A DNA stretch of 64,000 bases from assembly GCF_001458355.1 (NCBI RefSeq), contig NZ_CYSA01000015.1, positions 563,001 to 627,000 on the forward strand. Reading direction: 5' to 3'. The position numbers were made by a program, and so were the translations under genes. This document shows, one piece after another, positions 1 to 7,880 of this stretch (position 1 is the stretch's first letter; each line of letters begins with the position of its first letter). Source of the DNA: Thalassovita gelatinovora. GTDB lineage: Bacteria > Pseudomonadota > Alphaproteobacteria > Rhodobacterales > Rhodobacteraceae. The notes beneath the pieces were generated by a model, which had not been told where the DNA came from, searched no databases, and worked only from the letters and a program-made list of their open reading frames with translations.

Positions 1-295
1 CCGGTTTTTCCACCAGACAATGCAACCCGGCTTTGAAACAGGTCAGCGCGATACCTTTATGAAAATCTGGTGGCGTCAGGATATGCACTGCATCACAAAC
101 CTTAGCCGCGATCATATCGTCAACTGATCCGAAAGCCTGCACACCATAGCCGTTGGCCATATCCTGCGCCGTTGTCAGCGAAACATCGCAGATACAAGCC
201 AGTTCTGCATCTTTCGCCGCGCGGATCGCATCGGCGTGCCAACTGGCAATGTAACCGGCACCGATAATGCCTACTCGGATCGGGGGATTGGTCAC
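1..295 (-). CDS. Gfo/Idh/MocA-family oxidoreductase, N-terminal part (runs off window)
   Basis: Only the first 98 or so codons lie in the window. The N-terminus carries a Rossmann dinucleotide-binding motif (VGIIGAGYIASWHAD) and, at the cut edge, the VEKP motif, whose Lys is part of the active site in this NAD(P)-dependent sugar or inositol dehydrogenase family. The chosen start is GTG at 293-295, preceded by GAGGA about six bases upstream. It follows the GT2 gene by only 8 bases, so it is probably the next gene of the same exopolysaccharide operon. The substrate cannot be told; oxidation of a sugar or sugar nucleotide for the polysaccharide is the likely role. Confidence 0.85.
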   Translation of the reverse strand, partial: MTNPPIRVGIIGAGYIASWHADAIRAAKDAELACICDVSLTTAQDMANGYGVQAFGSVDDMIAAKVCDAVHILTPPDFHKGIALTCFKAGLHCLVEKP

Positions 296-303
296 GAATG
301 TCC

Positions 304-1278
304 TCACTTATACTCAATGATGCGCATGGCGCTGCCGCGAATTTTCCGCAGGTGATAGCGGGCCATGCCGATCAGATTAGGAAACTTGGATATACTCAGG
401 TAAACCGACTGGTGCAGCGCCATGGAACTGTTCAGCCCTTCGCGTTGCAATCCGCGCACGGTTCGAAGATAGGACAAGGCATAGATCGCCAGCACCGCGA
501 TCAAAACAAGCGGTATGGTGAAGGCCAGAGACAACAGCGCAACTAGTGGCAAAACGCCACCATAAAGAACGACCCGCCGCCGTTCCTTGACGAAATAGTC
601 GGGATGCAGATCACCGACTTGGGCAAATCCATGACCGCTGCGCACTGCGCGCTGCCACCATTGCGAAAACCGGGTCATCGCCGCATCGTGCCGGGTCATC
701 GACAATGGCAGCCGGGTCAGCCGGAAACCGGCCTTGCGTACGCGGGTACAAAATTCATCGTCTTCGGCGGCGATAACCGTTGGATTGAACCCATCCAGCG
801 CGTCGAACATGTTGCTGCGGACCATCATATCGCCACCACAAGCCCGGATTTCTCCGGCTGGGCGATGCCATTCAAAATCTGCCAAAGCATTGTAAATGCT
901 AGAACTGGGATAGATTTCTGACCGCCAACCGGTGACGACACCCAAATCCGGTCGATCCTTGAATTCGGTCAGGGCCGACTCGATCCAACCCGGTTCGACA
1001 CCGCAATCCCCATCGACGAATTGAACAAAATCGGGCAATCCACCCGGTTTTAACACCTCGAACCCGGCGTTGCGCGCCCGCGCGGCGGTGAAGGGCACCG
1101 TAGTATCCAGTTCGACAACCTCAATCCCCAGATCGCGCGCCGCTTGCACCGACCCGTCCGACGACCCGCTGTCGACATACACGATGCGGTCCAACTGATC
1201 CTTCAATGTGGTCAGGCAACGGATCAGCCGATCCCCTTCGTTGCGGCCAATCGCAACCGCAGCAACCGTCACGGTCAT
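304..1278 (-). CDS. Glycosyltransferase family 2 with C-terminal membrane segments
   Basis: 324 aa. This is a GT-A fold enzyme that would add a sugar from a nucleotide-sugar donor during polysaccharide assembly at the cytoplasmic membrane. Visible motifs in order are AIGRNEGD, YVDSGSSDGS, the metal-binding DGD (FVDGDCGVE), GGDMMVR and AAEDDEF, the usual GT2 set. Two hydrophobic helices follow near residues 225-275, so the protein is membrane-anchored. A longer reading frame to 1350 exists, but ATG at 1276-1278 overlaps the stop of the upstream GT4 gene as ATGA, which points to translational coupling and fixes this start. Acceptor and donor sugars are unknown. Confidence 0.9.
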   Translation of the reverse strand: MTVTVAAVAIGRNEGDRLIRCLTTLKDQLDRIVYVDSGSSDGSVQAARDLGIEVVELDTTVPFTAARARNAGFEVLKPGGLPDFVQFVDGDCGVEPGWIESALTEFKDRPDLGVVTGWRSEIYPSSSIYNALADFEWHRPAGEIRACGGDMMVRSNMFDALDGFNPTVIAAEDDEFCTRVRKAGFRLTRLPLSMTRHDAAMTRFSQWWQRAVRSGHGFAQVGDLHPDYFVKERRRVVLYGGVLPLVALLSLAFTIPLVLIAVLAIYALSYLRTVRGLQREGLNSSMALHQSVYLSISKFPNLIGMARYHLRKIRGSAMRIIEYK

Positions 1279-2528
1279 TCCTGCCCCTCCGGTCGTTTTC
1301 GTTGCGGCGGAGTGCCATTCAGATAGCCACGGATCAATTTCCCCAACCATGCCGCTTCGTTGGTGATGTTGAAATCCGTTTTCACCTTCGCCCGGCCAGT
1401 TTGACCCATTGCATTCGCCTTGCCCGAATCGGACAGTATTTGCGAAATGGCCCGTTGCAACGCCGGTGCATCGCCCGGCGGCACCAGAATGCCGCTTTTC
1501 CCCTGTTCGACCAGTTCGGGAATACCGGCGATTTGGGTAGTCACCACCGGCAATCCCGCCGCCATCGCCTCCATCAGAACGACGGGCACACCTTCGGCAA
1601 AGCTGGGCAGGATCAGCGCATCGATTTGTTGCAGCATCCCGGCCACTTCGGATTGTGATTTATAGCCAAGAAATTCGACCCTATCGGCAAGCCCGGCCTT
1701 GACCGCCTCTGCCTCCAGTGCTGCCCGTTCGGGCCCGTCGCCAATCAAAGTCAGACGCAGATCGGGATGGTGTTCTAACGCACCGGTCATGGCTTCGAAC
1801 AAAACCGGTAACCCCTTCACCGCAGCCAGTCGCCCGACGAAAAGAAGGTGATTGCCTGCGCGGTCGCCCTGCCCCGCATAGCGTTCGGGATCGACTCCGC
1901 AATGCACGATATGCATCCGGTCCCAATGTCCCCGATCGGCAAAGCTCATCCCCTGCGACCGGCAAAAATCGCTGATGCAGGCGGTGAAGCTGGCCCGCGC
2001 GATCTTTTCATCCAGACGCCAGCGTATGGGTTCAAAGAAAATATCCGGCCCGTGCAGCGTAAAACTGTAGGGAATGCCGCTGATTTCATGACACAGCATC
2101 GCCACGGTGCAGCTGGCCTTGGCAATGTGGTTGTGCAGATGCTGCACACCCTTGTCCTGCAAATGCGCTGCCAGAACCACGGCTTCGGCGAAATAGAAAA
2201 GTTGATACAGCGTGGCTTTCAACCCGCCCGGCGATGTTTTCAACGCCAGACGCAACGCCCGGAAATAAGCCGCAGGTCGGCGCAACGCCCGCAGATGCGC
2301 CCGCAAGCTGACCATCGGTTTGGCGGCGGCGTTGATCACATAGAAGGTGTTTGCCGCTTCTTCGCGCTGTTCCGGCCCGACCAGATGTTCCACACTCGTG
2401 CGCCGGATCGACGTGGTTTCGACCGTGAACCCCTGCTTGCGCAACTCGGCCACTTCGCGCTGAATGAAAGTATCGGTGGCGCGGGGGTATTCCCCGGTCA
2501 GATAGGCAATATGTGTCGGTTCAGTCAT
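1275..2528 (-). CDS. Glycosyltransferase family 4
   Basis: 417 aa, normal length for a retaining GT-B transferase of polysaccharide clusters. The N-terminal domain starts with IAYLTGEYPRATDTFIQREV, typical of colanic-acid or exopolysaccharide GT4 enzymes. The C-terminal donor domain has LLFVGRLAAVKGLPVL, LIGDGPER and the E-x7-E region EGVPVVLMEAMAAGLPVV. It overlaps the upstream epimerase gene by 8 bases and the downstream GT2 gene by 4, so the three are co-translated. The sugar it transfers is not predictable from sequence. Confidence 0.9.
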   Translation of the reverse strand: MTEPTHIAYLTGEYPRATDTFIQREVAELRKQGFTVETTSIRRTSVEHLVGPEQREEAANTFYVINAAAKPMVSLRAHLRALRRPAAYFRALRLALKTSPGGLKATLYQLFYFAEAVVLAAHLQDKGVQHLHNHIAKASCTVAMLCHEISGIPYSFTLHGPDIFFEPIRWRLDEKIARASFTACISDFCRSQGMSFADRGHWDRMHIVHCGVDPERYAGQGDRAGNHLLFVGRLAAVKGLPVLFEAMTGALEHHPDLRLTLIGDGPERAALEAEAVKAGLADRVEFLGYKSQSEVAGMLQQIDALILPSFAEGVPVVLMEAMAAGLPVVTTQIAGIPELVEQGKSGILVPPGDAPALQRAISQILSDSGKANAMGQTGRAKVKTDFNITNEAAWLGKLIRGYLNGTPPQRKRPEGQE

Positions 2529-3486
2529 GACCGTCCTCCATTGCCTTTTGCATCAACATTTCAAAGTCGGCTTCGGGCTGCCACCCCATGTCCTGCAAGC
2601 GCTGATTGCTGTAACGTAGCGGCATCATCCGCGCCCGCAATACCGGCAGGCGCAAAAGCCCCGGTCGACCGTTCCATCGCCCGAGATACCGCGCTGTAGC
2701 TTCTAGCATACGCCAAGGTATGGTTGCGGACAGTTTGGGCCAGCCACCGCGTTTCAACACCGATACAAAGCGGTTCCGGTCCGGCAAATCGCTGTCTACC
2801 ACATTCACCACAGACGACACGCCTTGCGCCGCCTGTTCGGCCGCCAAAACCAACGCTTGCGCGGCATGGCCCACATGGCAAAGCGGGATTTCACCACTGT
2901 TCCCGATCCGCAGCAAAACCGGCCCCAGTCCAACGCCAATATGTGCATTCCAGACCCGCCCGGGTCCATAAATCGCGCCGATCCGCAGGATTTGCAGCGG
3001 CAACCCGGCATCCGCCGCGACGGTGGCGCAAAGCATTTCTTGCGCGATCTTTGCCCGGCAATAGGCATCGCGTTGATCCGCCCTGTCATCAAGCGGGCTA
3101 TTTTCATCAATCACATCGTTTTCTTGCACCAGAACACCGGAATAGACCGATAAGGAACTGGCCAAGACCAATGCGGGCGGAGTGTGTGCCGACAGGCAGG
3201 CCGTCAGCAGCGCCTTGGTTGCGCCCACAGTATCATGTTGTTGCGCGGTATCGTCGCCGTCCATCGACGCCGCCAGATGCAAGACAACGTCCACGTTTTT
3301 CGGAAAAGCCGTCAAGGAATTCAAATCAGTGGTGATGAATTCAACGGAATTTGGCCAATCTTGCAAAACCGCTGTTCGGTCCCGGATAACGGCAATCACC
3401 TCGTGACCGGCCGCTGTGGCCCGGGCGACCGTTTGCCGGCCCAGATATCCGGACGCCCCGGTGATCAAAAGCTTCAACGTGCCCAT
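2521..3486 (-). CDS. NAD-dependent epimerase/dehydratase (extended SDR)
   Basis: 321 aa. The N-terminal Rossmann motif is GASGYLGRQT and the catalytic YxxxK is in YCRAKIAQE, so this is an extended SDR of the nucleotide-sugar epimerase, dehydratase or reductase type. An upstream in-frame ATG at 3510 exists, but ATG 3484-3486 gives the normal family N-terminus (MGTLKLLITGASG) and has TGGAG just upstream. The gene starts inside the end of the upstream Gfo/Idh gene and ends overlapping the GT4 gene. It likely makes or modifies a sugar for the local polysaccharide. Substrate unknown. Confidence 0.88.
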   Translation of the reverse strand: MGTLKLLITGASGYLGRQTVARATAAGHEVIAVIRDRTAVLQDWPNSVEFITTDLNSLTAFPKNVDVVLHLAASMDGDDTAQQHDTVGATKALLTACLSAHTPPALVLASSLSVYSGVLVQENDVIDENSPLDDRADQRDAYCRAKIAQEMLCATVAADAGLPLQILRIGAIYGPGRVWNAHIGVGLGPVLLRIGNSGEIPLCHVGHAAQALVLAAEQAAQGVSSVVNVVDSDLPDRNRFVSVLKRGGWPKLSATIPWRMLEATARYLGRWNGRPGLLRLPVLRARMMPLRYSNQRLQDMGWQPEADFEMLMQKAMEDGHD

Positions 3487-4619
3487 TGCATTGGCTCCAT
3501 CGGGTCGCAACGGGTGGTCATGACCTGCGCGCCGGCTTGATCGCCCGCATTCTGGATCGCCAACGTCACCTCGTTCAGGTGCAGCGCGAAATCCGCCGAC
3601 AACCGGCAGGGACGGTTTTCAGCAATCGCGCCCAGCATCTCGACCGGGCCCAGCGCGAAATTCATCGAAGCCGCCCCCCAACGGCCCACCATCGGGTGGC
3701 TTGGCCCGTGCAGTGACACGCGTTTGCCCAGCGGGCTGTCAATCAGGCGTCGCCGGATACGGAATCGTTTGTGAAACTTCACCGGCGCCCCGTTGGCCCA
3801 AGCCTTTTTCACCTGCAACACGCCTTTGTCACCGATCACCCGGATCCGGTGGTCATGCGGGGCTACGATGGAGCAGGTCAACCGCACCATCGGGCCAGTT
3901 TCGAAAAACAACGTGGCAACAGAAAAATCCGGTGCCGTGTCGGTGATGCCTTTCTTGTCCGGAATCGTCTGACCCGAAGCGGCGACAACCCGGCGCACGG
4001 TCCCGAACATAGCGATCAGCCAGCCAAGGTAATAGCCAGCATGTTCCAAGGTACAGCCGACCCGGAATTCATCTTCATACGGCCAGGGCGCGCCGCTTTC
4101 GCTGATCCAGGATTCGACCGGGGCCTGCGGAATAAACCCATCATCCAGTTCGGCATAGATCAGGCGCGGTGTCCCGGCGACCCCGTTACGCACAGCATGG
4201 GCCAACGTCTGCGCCGCTTGTCCCAACACGCTGCAAGGGGCCGAAGCCAGAAGCAGCCCCTTTTCAGACGCCAGTTGGTGCAAATCGCGCGCCTGATCCA
4301 TCCGCATCGCCAGCGGCTTTTCCGAATAGGTATGAAACCCGGCCTGCAAACAGGCACGGTTCACTTCGAAATGCGCATCGGGATTGGTCAGGTTCAACAC
4401 GACGCCATCGCGCGGCAATGCTGCGAACAAATCTTCCAGAACGGCAAAGCGCGTCACCCCCCAATGGGCACTGAATGCCCCTGCCCGTTCAACATCTATG
4501 TCGAAAGCACCGACAACCTGCACATGCGGCACGCTTTGCAGCGACCGCATATAGAGATCCGCGACAAAGCCGCAGCCAATCAGCGCCACCGCCGGGCCTT
4601 GTATTTTCTTACTGCTCAT
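3474..4619 (-). CDS. Gfo/Idh/MocA-family oxidoreductase
   Basis: 381 aa. The NAD(P)-binding N-terminal domain has ALIGCGFVADLYMRSL, and YSEKPLAMR carries the EKP motif of the family. The C-terminal half is the usual beta-sheet substrate domain. It is the first gene of a five-gene minus-strand run (this gene, epimerase, GT4, GT2, second Gfo/Idh) in which all neighbours overlap or nearly touch. It lies divergent from the WecG-type gene, with a 170-base promoter gap. Oxidation or reduction of a sugar or sugar nucleotide is likely; the substrate is not known. Confidence 0.87.
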   Translation of the reverse strand: MSSKKIQGPAVALIGCGFVADLYMRSLQSVPHVQVVGAFDIDVERAGAFSAHWGVTRFAVLEDLFAALPRDGVVLNLTNPDAHFEVNRACLQAGFHTYSEKPLAMRMDQARDLHQLASEKGLLLASAPCSVLGQAAQTLAHAVRNGVAGTPRLIYAELDDGFIPQAPVESWISESGAPWPYEDEFRVGCTLEHAGYYLGWLIAMFGTVRRVVAASGQTIPDKKGITDTAPDFSVATLFFETGPMVRLTCSIVAPHDHRIRVIGDKGVLQVKKAWANGAPVKFHKRFRIRRRLIDSPLGKRVSLHGPSHPMVGRWGAASMNFALGPVEMLGAIAENRPCRLSADFALHLNEVTLAIQNAGDQAGAQVMTTRCDPMEPMQWAR

Positions 4620-4789
4620 CCTGCACGTCTGCCTGTCATCTTGCGGCCTTTCTGATCATAGGATCGTGTCAACAGTTTGTCCCGCTTATAGCGCTGACGG
4701 GGAAATGCTGTCTGTGCAAAACCGCAATTGCCTGCTAGCCAGTTCAATAAGCCATTCGGGCAATTCCAGTTATTTTTTAGGAAATCGGC

Positions 4790-5545
4790 ATGAAATTCTG
4801 GGTTGGAGCCTATGAAATCGACATCAACATCGCCAACCGGGCAGCGTTGGAAGATGCGGTCAAGGATCGGTTCAAAGACCAAAAGGGATTTGCCCTTGCC
4901 ACGCTCAACATGGATCATTTGGACAAACTGCGCCACGACAGCGCTTTTCGTGCCGCCTATGGCGCGCAGGATCTGGTGGTGGCGGATGGCAATCCGATCG
5001 TCTGGATGTCGAAACTGGCGGGCCGTCCGGTTGATCTGATGCCCGGCTCCGATCTGGTTATCCCGCTGGCGCAACTGTGTGCAGCCTGCGATGTGCCGAT
5101 GGCGTTGGTGGGCAGCACGCAGGACAGTCTGGAACGAGCAGCCAATGTGTTGCGCCAACAAACGCCCGGGCTTCGGATCGTTGCCTCTATCGCGCCGGCC
5201 TTCGGGTTCGATCCTGAAGGAGAACAGGCGCGGGATATCCTGCAACAGATTGCGGCATCCGGGGCGCGGTTCTGTTTTCTGGCCCTTGGTGCCCCCAAAC
5301 AGGAACGATTTGCCGCGCTTGGGCGTGAATTGACCCCCGAAATCGGATTTGCATCGGTCGGGGCCGGTTTGGATTTTCTGGCCGGATCGCAGACCCGTGC
5401 GCCATTGTGGGTGCGAAAACTGGCGCTAGAATGGTTGTGGCGCTTGCTGTCCAGCCCAAGCCGTTTGGCCGGGCGCTATGCCCGAAGTTTCACCATCCTG
5501 CCGGGGCATGTGCTGCGTTCGCTGTTTCGCAAACAGACCTTATAG
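4790..5545 (+). CDS. WecG/TagA/CpsF-family glycosyltransferase
   Basis: 251 aa, the normal length of this GT26 family, which transfers N-acetylmannosamine-type or related sugars to lipid-linked intermediates (TagA, WecG). Motifs seen are NMDHL, VADGNPIVWMSKL, MPGSDL, LVGSTQ and FLALGAPKQE followed by VGAGLDFLAG. The acidic residue in the VVADGNP motif is the likely catalytic aspartate of the family. The gene is transcribed opposite to its neighbours and overlaps the 3-prime end of the convergent SDR gene by six bases. It is part of the exopolysaccharide locus; donor sugar unknown. Confidence 0.9.
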   Translation: MKFWVGAYEIDINIANRAALEDAVKDRFKDQKGFALATLNMDHLDKLRHDSAFRAAYGAQDLVVADGNPIVWMSKLAGRPVDLMPGSDLVIPLAQLCAACDVPMALVGSTQDSLERAANVLRQQTPGLRIVASIAPAFGFDPEGEQARDILQQIAASGARFCFLALGAPKQERFAALGRELTPEIGFASVGAGLDFLAGSQTRAPLWVRKLALEWLWRLLSSPSRLAGRYARSFTILPGHVLRSLFRKQTL

Positions 5546-6313
5546 ATGCCGCACTGGCCCGGCCCGGCGCAACAGCAACGCATCCTTGATCCGCCCCTTC
5601 AATCCACGGGACGGCGGAATTTCATGATCCCGTTCGAACACCGTGCCGTTTAACGACCGATCATGCCAGAGTGCCATTTCGACCCCCCAAACTGCGGATT
5701 GAGCGGGGTCCAGACCGTCGGGGATACCGATCTTTGTGGCCAGCATGCCCGGCATCCAATCATTGATGACGATATCGGGAAACCGGTCTCCCAGATCAGC
5801 CAGCGCCGCACGGGTGTAAATTCGCGCTGCCCCCTTGGAAACGGTATAGGCCGCGCTGGCCGGAAGGGGGAACATATCCGCAAATGTCGATACATTTACA
5901 ATCCGACCGAAACCGGTCTGAACCATGCCTCTCAACGCCGCTTGGGTGCAGGCTACGACACCGCCCAGATTGATCCCGACCGTCGCCATGAAGCTTTCAG
6001 CGGTTTCATCCAGCAAGTCACAGCGGGGATAGACTGCGGCATTGTTGATCAACAGCACCGGATCACCCAGATCATTAGCCAGCTTCAAAAATGCTGCATC
6101 GACGGCTTCATAATCGGACACATCGACGTGCAACGGGTGAAACGCGGGTCCGGCCAATTCGGCGGTTTGTTTCAGCCCGTCTTCGCCGCGCCCGACCCCT
6201 GCGACGGTCACACCGCGCCGGGTCAGTTCGACGCTCAACGCCCGACCCAGACCCGCCCCGGCCCCGGTAACCACGGCAACGCCTTGCTGCAATCTGGGAT
6301 CATTCCGCGGCAT
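5540..6313 (-). CDS. Short-chain dehydrogenase/reductase (SDR)
   Basis: 257 aa. A classical SDR: cofactor motif VTGAGAGLGRAL, structural NNAA and catalytic YTVSKGA (YxxxK), with the serine region at IVNVSTFADM. A reading frame opens with TTG at 6340, but ATG 6311-6313 is preceded by AAAGGA at good distance and is preferred. That start lies inside the end of the upstream GMC oxidoreductase gene, which implies coupling. Pairing a GMC enzyme with an SDR in a glycan locus suggests sequential redox changes on a sugar or polyol, but this is inference. Confidence 0.88.
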   Translation of the reverse strand: MPRNDPRLQQGVAVVTGAGAGLGRALSVELTRRGVTVAGVGRGEDGLKQTAELAGPAFHPLHVDVSDYEAVDAAFLKLANDLGDPVLLINNAAVYPRCDLLDETAESFMATVGINLGGVVACTQAALRGMVQTGFGRIVNVSTFADMFPLPASAAYTVSKGAARIYTRAALADLGDRFPDIVINDWMPGMLATKIGIPDGLDPAQSAVWGVEMALWHDRSLNGTVFERDHEIPPSRGLKGRIKDALLLRRAGPVRHL

Positions 6314-7880
6314 CGGTTTTCCTTTCGAATTGGTCGGCAATCTGATCGGCCACCCGCAGCGCGTTGGCCGCTATGGTCAGGCTGGGATTGACCCCCATCG
6401 AGGTCGGGAAGATCGACGCATCAGCGACGTAAAGATTTTCCAGCTCATGCGCCCGGCAATCGGGATCAAGCACACTGGTTTCTGGGTCAGCCCCAAATCG
6501 CAACGTCCCGCAGGGATGGCCGAAATTCAACTCGGGCTGAAATCCCAAAAACATGCGCCGATGGCCTGTGAATGCCTGCCGGATCAAGCGGCGGAATTTC
6601 CGCCGCCGAGTCAGCAGTTCCTTGGAAATCGTATAGTCAAAGCGGATCGCATCGGGATCATGCGGGTCCAGTAGAACCCGGTTTTCGGCATAGGGCAGAT
6701 CTTCCATCAACCCGACGAAAACCTGTGCATTGCCAAACAGCTTGGCCGCGATCAGCGCCGGAATACGCGTCAGTTCCTTCAGCAGCCGGAACCGGTGCAG
6801 GGAAGACTTCTCGATCAGCTGCTTGAGATAGTGGACGATTTCCCCGTAAGACACCTCGATTCCCATTGCCTGAACCATGCCCAGCCGCGTCCCATCGACA
6901 TGGTACAGATCCCGAAACCCCAGCGATTTGCTGGGTCCGTCGGCGGCAACGGATTTACCCGGCCAGACCGCGATCATTTCGTTAAGATGAAACATCAGAT
7001 TGCACCCAACCATGCCATTGCGATTGGCCAACCCACCCGGTTGCGATGCCAGCAGCAACCGCGGCGACCCAAAAGCACCCGCCGCCAGAATGACGATCCC
7101 GGCCGAAAGCGTCACCACGTCGCCGTCCCGTTCCGCGACAACGCCGGTAATGCGGCCGTTTTTGGCTTTCAGGCGCCGTACCGCACAACGATCCAGCAGC
7201 GCCGCACGCCCGGTTTCCAGCGCCGGTTCCACCCCGGCCGAGCGGCCATCCATTTTGCAGGTCTTCGGGCATTTGAAGCCAAGGCACGATTTGCAGCCTT
7301 TGATCCGGCGTAGCGCAGCATGCAGTTGGTAGGGATGCAACCCTCGCGCGCTCAAACGCTGTTTCATCGCTTGATCAGACTGCGACATCGGGGCCGGATC
7401 ACGCAATGCGGTGCTGGCAAAGGCAGCCAGCGGATCGGGGTCACCACCGACGCTGAACAGGTCTTCGGCCTGATCGAAATAGGGGCGCATCTGCGCATGC
7501 GTCACCGGCCAGCCTTGGATCGGGTGCGGTTTGTCCGCGCTGTCGTCCAAATCATGCGGTTCGGGCCGTTCCAATGTCGCGGCATAAAACACCGAAGATC
7601 CACCGACACCGCCACCAATCGGGCCAAAGAATTGGCTGTCACGGCCATTGATCCGCGCCTGCATCGGCGTAGGCCAGAACCCTCGGATCTGCCGCGCGAC
7701 CGGGTCGAACATATCGGAGTTCAGTGCGGCTTCTTCGGTCCGGTATCCGGCTGGCCCCTGTTCCACGAACAACACCCGCAGCCCGCGTTCGGCCAACCGC
7801 CGTCCTGCCATTCCGCCACCGATTCCGGTGCCGATGATGATCGCGTCCCAAGTTTCGCCAAGGGCGTCGTTCAGGTTCAT
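6300..7880 (-). CDS. GMC-family FAD oxidoreductase
   Basis: 526 aa. The FAD-binding start is IIIGTGIGGGMAGRRLAERG. The C-terminal GMC signature region is HPCGTLRFG, then NLYVADASIFPTSMGVNPS. Members oxidise sugars, alcohols or polyols using FAD. The start overlaps the stop of the acyltransferase gene as ATGA, and the end overlaps the SDR start, so the three genes are one unit. A GMC enzyme inside an exopolysaccharide locus is less usual than nucleotide-sugar dehydrogenases and hints at an oxidised sugar component. Substrate unknown. Confidence 0.88.
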   Translation of the reverse strand: MNLNDALGETWDAIIIGTGIGGGMAGRRLAERGLRVLFVEQGPAGYRTEEAALNSDMFDPVARQIRGFWPTPMQARINGRDSQFFGPIGGGVGGSSVFYAATLERPEPHDLDDSADKPHPIQGWPVTHAQMRPYFDQAEDLFSVGGDPDPLAAFASTALRDPAPMSQSDQAMKQRLSARGLHPYQLHAALRRIKGCKSCLGFKCPKTCKMDGRSAGVEPALETGRAALLDRCAVRRLKAKNGRITGVVAERDGDVVTLSAGIVILAAGAFGSPRLLLASQPGGLANRNGMVGCNLMFHLNEMIAVWPGKSVAADGPSKSLGFRDLYHVDGTRLGMVQAMGIEVSYGEIVHYLKQLIEKSSLHRFRLLKELTRIPALIAAKLFGNAQVFVGLMEDLPYAENRVLLDPHDPDAIRFDYTISKELLTRRRKFRRLIRQAFTGHRRMFLGFQPELNFGHPCGTLRFGADPETSVLDPDCRAHELENLYVADASIFPTSMGVNPSLTIAANALRVADQIADQFERKTDAAE